Assembly: GCA_021775095.1 (NCBI GenBank)
Contig: JAJFII010000057.1
Location: 124,001 to 188,000 of the forward strand
Source of the DNA: Rhodospirillales bacterium
Lineage (GTDB): Bacteria > Pseudomonadota > Alphaproteobacteria > Rhodospirillales > Casp-alpha2
Direction: 5' to 3'
Length of the DNA: 64,000 nucleotides
Below, in pieces: positions 58,761 to 64,000 of the stretch (the first letter of the stretch is position 1; every line of letters starts with the position of its first letter). A program made the translations under genes and the position numbers. The notes below the pieces were generated by a model, which saw only the letters and a list, made by a program, of their open reading frames with translations, had not been told where the DNA came from and did not search any database.

Positions 58761-60746
58761 ATGCGTTCAGCTAAACAACCTTCCTTTGCCATCCAAAATT
58801 TATTAGACGTCGCCATTCAGCATCAGAATGAAGGTCGTTTGCGTGAGGCCGAAAGGTGTTACAATAAGGTAATACGGATTGACCCCAAACAGCCTTTGGC
58901 ATTGCACATGTTAGGGGTGATCGCTCTACAAGTTAACAAAAATGATGTCGCAGTCGCATTGATCAAAAAGGCACTCGCTATTAAGCCTGATTTCGCCGAC
59001 GCGTATTCTAACCTCGGTGTTGCTCATAAGCGGCTTGGAAATTTAGATGCAGCTGCGGCAAGTTATCGCAAGGCCATTGGCATCAAACCGGATTATTCTG
59101 AAGCGCATTCCAACTTAGGCAATGCCCTATCAGACTTCGGAAAAATGGATGAAGCTGTGGCAAGTTACCGAAGAGCATTATCCCTTAAAACCGATAACGT
59201 TGACGCGCTTTCAAACTTAGGCGTTGCCCTTGAGATGCTCGGAAAACATGACGAAGCTATAGCAAGCCTCCGCAAAGCCATAGCCATTAAACCAGATTAC
59301 GCCGAGGCACACTCCAATCTAGGCGTTGCCCTCATTGGGCGAGGAAGGTTTGACGAAGCTGTCGTGAGCTGTGAAGCTGCCATCGCCATAAATCCCGATT
59401 ACGCGCCAGCTTACATTGACTTAGGGAATGCCCTGCTAGCCGTTAGGAAGCTTGACGATGCGGTCGTAAGTATTCGCAAGGCCATTGCCATCAAACCGGA
59501 TTGTGTTAAGGCGCACAATAACTTACTGATGGCCGATCAGTACAGGTTTTGTAACCAATCGGAGACGTTTGAAGACGCGTGTCGATATGGTGAAATTGTT
59601 GCACACATTGCCAGGCCCATCTCTAACCATTCAAACCCGTTAGTCCCGGAGCGACGGCTGCGGGTTGGTATGATTTCGGGCGATTTTCACCAGCATCCGG
59701 TTGGTTATTTTCTCAATGGGGTTTTTTCAAGAATTAACGTGAAAAATATTGAACTCTACGCCTATACAACACACCCTCTGGAAGATGAACTGACGGTTAA
59801 AATCAAATCCAATGTGTCTAAATGGCGACAGGTGATGGGGGTCTCCGACCAACAGTTAGCCAAAGACATTAATGCGGATGGGATAGATATCCTGGTTGAT
59901 CTTTCGGGCCATTCTGCAGGGACCCGATTACCACTATTTGCCTGGAAACCAGCTCCCATACAGGTCACTTGGATTGGCTCCAATGTCACTACCGGGATCA
60001 AGGAGATGGATTATATCCTGTGCGATCAGTGGACTTTGCCGCAGGAGGAAGAAAGTTATTTCGTTGAAAAACCTTGGCATCTCGCAAATACCTGGCTCTG
60101 TTTTACACCGCCAGAAATTGATATCGAAGGGGGGCCGTTGCCGGTTCTCGGTAACGGGTATATGACATTTGGATGCTTTAATAATTTAGCCAAAATAAAC
60201 GATAGGGTTGTAATCGCCTGGTCTGAAGTTTTGCAAGCAATTCCCAACAGCAAACTGTTCCTGAAAACCAAGCAATTGAACGCCATGAGTGTGCGTGAAA
60301 ATATTTTACTAAGTTTCGGAAAAAATGGCATCTCCAGAGAGAGGATATTATTGGAGGGTCATTCGCCGCGTGCGGAACTGCTGGCGTCATATCAAAATAT
60401 TGATGTAGCGCTAGACCCTTTTCCGTTCCCTGGCGGGATTTCAAGCATGGAATCGCTTTGGATGGGGGTCCCCGTATTGTCTGTAAAAGGAGAAAGGTTT
60501 GTTTCTCACGTTGCGGAAAGCACACTGCGCAATGTCGGGTTATCGAATTGGATTGCAAGTTCTCCAAAAGATTTAATAACAAAAGCCCAAATGATTGCGT
60601 CAGACCCGGGTGCGTTAGTGGTGTTAAGAAAGACTCTGCGTCAGCGCCTCCTAGAGTCACCGTTGTGTGACAGCCAAACGTTTGCTAATAATTTAAGCAA
60701 CGCATTTCGAGGCATGTGGAGAACATGGTGTGGTCAAACCAATTGA
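58761..60746 (+). CDS. TPR plus O-GlcNAc-transferase-like (GT41) glycosyltransferase
   Basis: A 661-residue protein. The N-terminal half (about 12-260) consists of about seven tetratricopeptide repeats with the usual A-x-SNLG-x-A-L pattern (AHSNLGNALSDFGKMDEAVASY and similar). A GT41 catalytic half follows: LRVGMISGDFHQHPVGYFL, DILVDLSGHSAGTRLPLFAWKPAPIQ, TFGCFNNLAKIND, and DVALDPFPFPGGISSMESLWMGVPV near the C-terminus. Such proteins move a sugar from a nucleotide-sugar to proteins or glycans in the cytoplasm. The gene is more A+T-rich than its neighbours, with different codon choice. It is the only intact gene of a decaying patch. Confidence 0.93.
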   Translation: MRSAKQPSFAIQNLLDVAIQHQNEGRLREAERCYNKVIRIDPKQPLALHMLGVIALQVNKNDVAVALIKKALAIKPDFADAYSNLGVAHKRLGNLDAAAASYRKAIGIKPDYSEAHSNLGNALSDFGKMDEAVASYRRALSLKTDNVDALSNLGVALEMLGKHDEAIASLRKAIAIKPDYAEAHSNLGVALIGRGRFDEAVVSCEAAIAINPDYAPAYIDLGNALLAVRKLDDAVVSIRKAIAIKPDCVKAHNNLLMADQYRFCNQSETFEDACRYGEIVAHIARPISNHSNPLVPERRLRVGMISGDFHQHPVGYFLNGVFSRINVKNIELYAYTTHPLEDELTVKIKSNVSKWRQVMGVSDQQLAKDINADGIDILVDLSGHSAGTRLPLFAWKPAPIQVTWIGSNVTTGIKEMDYILCDQWTLPQEEESYFVEKPWHLANTWLCFTPPEIDIEGGPLPVLGNGYMTFGCFNNLAKINDRVVIAWSEVLQAIPNSKLFLKTKQLNAMSVRENILLSFGKNGISRERILLEGHSPRAELLASYQNIDVALDPFPFPGGISSMESLWMGVPVLSVKGERFVSHVAESTLRNVGLSNWIASSPKDLITKAQMIASDPGALVVLRKTLRQRLLESPLCDSQTFANNLSNAFRGMWRTWCGQTN

Positions 60747-61818
60747 TAAAATAACCAAGCCTGACTTAAATCAGCTTGCCACGAGCAACACTGGTACCAC
60801 CGGTCGCCAGAGTCCCATGGCGGGTTGCGCAGACGATGACCACCAGAGATATTGGGCGGCTTCGCCCACAGAGCGCCAGCAAACTTTGCATGAAGTCTGT
60901 GAATATATTGACCCTCATGATCCACACGCCGCGTTCAAGAAAAACCTGAATTCTCCTGGTAACATACTCGATTTCGGATTCGGTAGCGGTTTCACTCTCC
61001 TCAGTATTGCTAAAGATTCGAACTGGCCAATTCCATTGAAATTTCAGCCAAGCTTTGCGTGTAGCGACTGCATTCAATAGATCTCTGAAGTCCCGGACAA
61101 CGCCCTGGATAACGTTCTTAGTGCCAGGGTTTAAGTGAATCTGCCGGATCGTGAAACCCAGCATAAAATCATCGGCGACGTCTACCGTGCCCTGAAACCA
61201 GGTGGACGGTGATTGATGTGTGAAGGTTCCGCCAACGGGATTTGAGGCACTGAATAATTTAAGGGAAACGGTTGGGCTTGCAAAAATCACAGCAACAAGC
61301 GCAGAAAACTTGGGCTCTCTTCGGTTTGTCGATGTGGAAATTGAAGCTTATGTCCGCAGCGTTGGATTTAGGGTCAGGACTCATTAATTTCATGCAATTC
61401 TGTTTGTCCGTAAGCTTACGAATACAAGAAAACAAGCGCAAGGACATGCCGGGCCTATTCGAGCCTTGTTTTCGCACAAGGCGTGAGCTTCCTGGCAAAC
61501 CCCGAGGGGCGGGGTGCTTTATCTCTCTGGCTTCGTTAAAAAAACTTGAAAACCGTGAGGTTTCCTGCGTCTTTCCGCCTAACCGATAAGATAAATCACC
61601 TCCGCAGAATGGATGAAATTAATGGGTCCTGACCCTAACATCGTCGAGAAAGAAAGGTTTAATCTCCACTTGATAATCAGCAGGGTCGTGAACCCGTTGC
61701 TGGTTGCCCCCGACGCCCCTAAATTCAACGCCCGATAAATGAGATTGCCGAATTGATACAGGCTTCGCAACCCATGCAATCCGGTTTGGGGTTATATACG
61801 TTCTGGATTCTTGAGTAG
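60730..61818 (+). pseudogene. Decayed SAM-dependent methyltransferase gene(s), interrupted by a MITE-like element
   Basis: The frame opens with a GTG at 60730 (overlapping the end of the glycosyltransferase gene) and contains the SAM motif NILDFGFGSGFTLLSIAK, then stops at TAG 61078. The same frame continues past that stop with VPDNALDNVLSARV, an in-frame TAA, then DRETQHKIIGDVYRALKPGG and TGA at 61210; the usual middle of the protein is missing. Further on, another frame from 61217 reads LGSLRFVDVEIEAYVRSVGF. It is split by the element at 61371-61635, resumes as VEKERFNLHLIISRVVNPLL and ends, after one frameshift, at TAG 61816. Whether this was one gene or two cannot be decided. Confidence 0.7.
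61371..61635. mobile_element. 265-bp MITE-like element with long inverted repeats and TA target duplication
   Basis: Both ends begin GGGTCAGGAC and match over about 32 bases as inverted repeats (61371-61402 with 61605-61635, few mismatches; each end contains CATTAATTTCAT). The element is flanked by TA on both sides (61369-61370 and 61636-61637). No transposase is encoded. Long inverted repeats and TA duplication point to IS630/Tc1-mariner-type mobility. Removing the element plus one TA joins two pieces of one reading frame (...VGF-NIVEKERF...), showing it inserted into a former gene. Confidence 0.75.
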
Positions 61819-61831
61819 GCAAAATGAGTCA

Positions 61832-62086
61832 ATGACTCTCTTTGTCGATCTCAATGCCCAGCACCAGAACATGCGAGACGAGTCTGCAATTTAGAAGGTA
61901 ATTGTCGGCTCTGAATTTATTCTCGGTTCAGCGTTGGAGGACTTTGAGGCAGCTTTTGGAAAATTAGGTAAAGCCAAACATTTGACCTATGTAGGTTCAG
62001 GAACTGAAGCTCTGCATAGGGCCTTGCGTGCATTGGCAATTGGTTCTGACCGTGGATTGACGAATACAACGGGTACTCTAAAATAA
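61832..62086 (+). pseudogene. Broken DegT/DnrJ/EryC1-type aminotransferase
   Basis: The ATG at 61832 starts MTLFVDLNAQHQNMRDESAI, the typical DegT N-terminus, interrupted by an in-frame TAG (61892-61894). Reading through gives GSEFILGSALEDFEAAFGKL and YVGSGTEALHRALRALAIGS, both hallmark segments, before TAA at 62084. The PLP lysine and most of the enzyme are gone. It begins 13 bases after the methyltransferase remnant, so both were one operon, probably for a sugar of the surface glycan. Further downstream (to 62160) one frame gives NYRTLHFAAVLQRRVVPTDF, perhaps the tail of another lost gene; the rest up to 62327 holds nothing recognised. Confidence 0.7.
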
Positions 62087-62327
62087 CCGATCATAATTAT
62101 CGTACCTTGCATTTCGCGGCGGTTCTACAGCGCCGTGTCGTGCCAACAGATTTTTAATTTTAACAAATGACAGGTTGGCGAAGGCTTTGTTGGTTAGGTT
62201 GTCGGCCAAGTTGCCCGTTCCATAAACTTGGCCACGCTTTTAAAAGTGGCCGAGGACGAAAATTTTTGGATCGGATACAACCTAGCGCGGGATGTCTCGC
62301 ACTTGAAATGAAACACGGGAGGATCAT

Positions 62328-63299
62328 ATGTTTCGTAAAACTTTAATCGCAGCGGCCGCCGCTGCGATCGTTTCTGTTAGCCATACGCCGGTTGCCTTTG
62401 CCGCCGAGTGTATTGCGCCTGCAAACCCCGGTGGCGGATGGGATTTCACCTGCCGCTCCATATCCAAAATCATGTACGATATCGGAGTTGTCGATAAACC
62501 GGTTCAGGTCACCAACATGGCCGGTGGCGGTGGCGGTCTGGCCTATTCCCACGTCGTCAATAAACGCAATACGGACGCCGATTTGATTGTCGCCGCTTCG
62601 TCGGCGACGGCTACCCGTCTGGCGCAGAACGCCTATGCCGGCATGACCTATGACCAGGTTCGGTTTTTGGGTTCCATCGGTGGCGACTACGGCGTCATTG
62701 CCGTTGCCAAAGACTCGCCTTTTAACAATCTTGGCGACCTGGTCAGTGCGATCAAATCCGACTCCTCAAAGATCACCTTTGCCGGCGGTTCCGCAGCCGG
62801 TGGATTTGATCACCTGAAGGTTTTGATGACCCTGAAGAAGGCCGGTTTCACCGATGTCACCAAAGTCAAATACATTGGTGTCGATGGCGGCGGAGATGCG
62901 GTCACACAGATGATTGGGGGCCACATTCAGGCGATGACCGGTGATATCTCGGAAGTTGTTGGGTTTATGAAAAACGGTGATATCCGGGTTTTGGCGATCT
63001 TTGCTGAAAACCGTCTGCCAGGCGAGTTCGGGTCCATTCCGACGGCCAAGGAGCAGGGTTTTGACGTTGTCGCACTGAATTGGCGCGGACTTTACGTGCC
63101 AAAGGGGATTTCCGATGCGGACTACAAAAAATGGTCCATGGCCCTCGATAAAGTTGGCAAATCTGCCGAGTGGGAAAAAGCCATGGCCGCAAATGGCCTG
63201 ATGCCGTTCCACAAAGTGGGCGACGATTTCCAAAACTATGTCGGCGGATTGATGAAAGAAATCGCTGAGCTTTCACGGGAAATTGGCGTAATCAAATGA
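62328..63299 (+). CDS. tctC: TctC-type tripartite tricarboxylate transporter binding protein
   Basis: A 323-residue protein with a signal peptide ending near VAFAAE. The Bug-family fold is clear: IAPANPGGGWDFTCRSISKI, VTNMAGGGGGLAYSHVV, ITFAGGSAAGGFDHLK, GGHIQAMTGDISEVVGFMK and GLYVPKGIS. GGGAGG precedes the ATG. It catches a carboxylate in the periplasm for TctAB. It overlaps tctB by 4 bases. Confidence 0.93.
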   Translation: MFRKTLIAAAAAAIVSVSHTPVAFAAECIAPANPGGGWDFTCRSISKIMYDIGVVDKPVQVTNMAGGGGGLAYSHVVNKRNTDADLIVAASSATATRLAQNAYAGMTYDQVRFLGSIGGDYGVIAVAKDSPFNNLGDLVSAIKSDSSKITFAGGSAAGGFDHLKVLMTLKKAGFTDVTKVKYIGVDGGGDAVTQMIGGHIQAMTGDISEVVGFMKNGDIRVLAIFAENRLPGEFGSIPTAKEQGFDVVALNWRGLYVPKGISDADYKKWSMALDKVGKSAEWEKAMAANGLMPFHKVGDDFQNYVGGLMKEIAELSREIGVIK

Positions 63300-63736
63300 A
63301 GTCAGACCGTTTATTCGGTTTGATATCCCTCGCTGTGGCGCTCGCATATGTTGCGAGCGCCACACAAATTCAGACCTCGTTCATCATGGACCCGCTGGGG
63401 CCAAAATCGTTCCCGATTATTATCGGATCCGTGTTGGCGATTGCGGCGTTGGTTCCGATATTTAAACCCGATGCCAACCCGGAGTGGCCGAGCCGTTCGA
63501 ACACCATGAAAATCGCCAGTGCGCTTATTGTCCTGATCGGATATGCCCTGGTCATCAGTGATCTTGGTTTTCTGATTTCGACGACGATTGCCGCCGGTTT
63601 GGTCAGTTACCAGATTAAATCCAACGCCAAACAGGCGGCGCTGATCGGAGTGTCCCTGGCCGTTGTTCTGTATGCGGTCTTTAATTTATTCCTTGGCCTC
63701 AGTCTCGTCGGCTGGCCGAAATTTTTAGGCCTTTAA
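63296..63736 (+). CDS. tctB: TctB-type small membrane subunit
   Basis: A 146-residue protein with four hydrophobic segments (about 5-22, 38-55, 70-105 in two parts, 115-140) and the PLGPKSFPIIIG loop typical of TctB. It starts in the ATGA overlap with tctC and is followed by tctA after 12 bases. It is the small membrane partner of the tripartite transporter. Confidence 0.9.
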   Translation: MKSDRLFGLISLAVALAYVASATQIQTSFIMDPLGPKSFPIIIGSVLAIAALVPIFKPDANPEWPSRSNTMKIASALIVLIGYALVISDLGFLISTTIAAGLVSYQIKSNAKQAALIGVSLAVVLYAVFNLFLGLSLVGWPKFLGL

Positions 63737-63748
63737 GGCGGATTACGC

Positions 63749-64000
63749 ATGGAACTTTTTGATTTATTGGGTGTTGGATTTTCCGTTGCCCTGACGCCAC
63801 AGAATTTAGGTCTCGCTGTCGCCGGATGTATTTTAGGCACGATGATCGGTGCCCTGCCCGGCCTCGGCCCGTCCAACGGCGTGGCCATTCTCATTCCCCT
63901 GGCTTTTTCATTGGGACTGGATGCTACGTCCTCCTTGGTGCTGATGACCAGCGTTTATTATGGCGCCATGTATGGCGGACGGATCTCGTCGATTCTTTTG
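63749..64000 (+). CDS. tctA: TctA-type large membrane subunit (partial)
   Basis: The gene starts at ATG 63749 and runs off the window end after 84 codons. The visible part has the TctA signature LGTMIGALPGLGPSNGVAIL and then YYGAMYGGRISSILL. It is the large channel subunit of the transporter. Confidence 0.93.
   Translation, partial: MELFDLLGVGFSVALTPQNLGLAVAGCILGTMIGALPGLGPSNGVAILIPLAFSLGLDATSSLVLMTSVYYGAMYGGRISSILL

Overview
The window looks like a chromosomal segment of an alphaproteobacterium, most likely of the Rhodospirillales type. This rests on a GapR (DUF2312) protein, a class I PHA synthase, an MCE/Mla-type lipid transporter, DUF1289 and DUF6505-type proteins, CoxS/CoxM/CoxL-type molybdenum hydroxylase genes, a TctCBA tripartite transporter, moderately high G+C and tightly overlapping (ATGA) genes. 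No rRNA, tRNA or CRISPR array was recognised. Both window edges cut genes: a SulP-type protein on the left and tctA on the right.

Layout. 1-5 kb: a one-direction operon of a SulP carrier end with STAS and cyclic-nucleotide-binding domains, two membrane sensors, one of them fused through a HAMP domain to a complete MFS transporter, and an ABC-type binding protein. 5-11.3 kb: a DUF6505-like protein, an HtrA-like protease, then a periplasmic, metal- and sulfur-flavoured neighbourhood: DUF302, YeeE/YedE channel, cupredoxin-like protein, SUMF1-like protein, a twelve-cysteine repeat peptide and a His-rich DUF6969-like protein. 11.3-18.5 kb: a 2-hydroxyacid/glyoxylate/CoA catabolic locus (CoA-transferase, enoyl-CoA hydratase, serine-glyoxylate-type aminotransferase, FAD/Fe-S dehydrogenase) with a GntR regulator and two matching palindromes in the divergent promoter region. 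18.8-21.6 kb: PsiE-like protein, membrane adenylate cyclase, HAD phosphatase.

21.7-26 kb: rpmI-rplT-pheS-pheT with a clear promoter and an attenuator-like hairpin. 26.4-34.3 kb: phaC, a GAF-SpoIIE-ATPase switch protein, a STAS protein, an MCE lipid transporter (permease, ATPase, MlaD, lipoprotein) and an APS kinase, apparently one transcription unit. 34.3-42.3 kb: mixed housekeeping and stress genes (GapR, response regulator, YbdK-type ligase, N-formylglutamate amidohydrolase, glyoxalase, MFS carrier, Ada-like repair protein, RMF-like small protein). 42.5-48.8 kb: molybdenum hydroxylase operon (CoxS, CoxM, form-II CoxL, DsbA-like) with the XdhC and MocA maturation factors. 48.8-58.3 kb: DUF3179 protein, two multi-sensor histidine kinases, a NIPSNAP protein, a broken coxG-like gene, and a TctDE-type two-component pair divergent from an iron-type binding protein.

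58.7-62.1 kb: an A+T-richer glycosylation patch with an intact TPR/O-GlcNAc-transferase-like gene followed by decayed methyltransferase and DegT-aminotransferase genes. A 265-bp inverted-repeat element (TA target duplication, MITE-like) interrupts the methyltransferase remnant. 62.3-64 kb: tctC-tctB-tctA.

The most interesting points are the sensor-HAMP-MFS fusion operon, the cysteine-repeat/His-rich cluster, the phosphatase-STAS-MCE transporter unit, and the MITE whose precise removal restores a reading frame. Family names were assigned by reading the proteins, without database searches.
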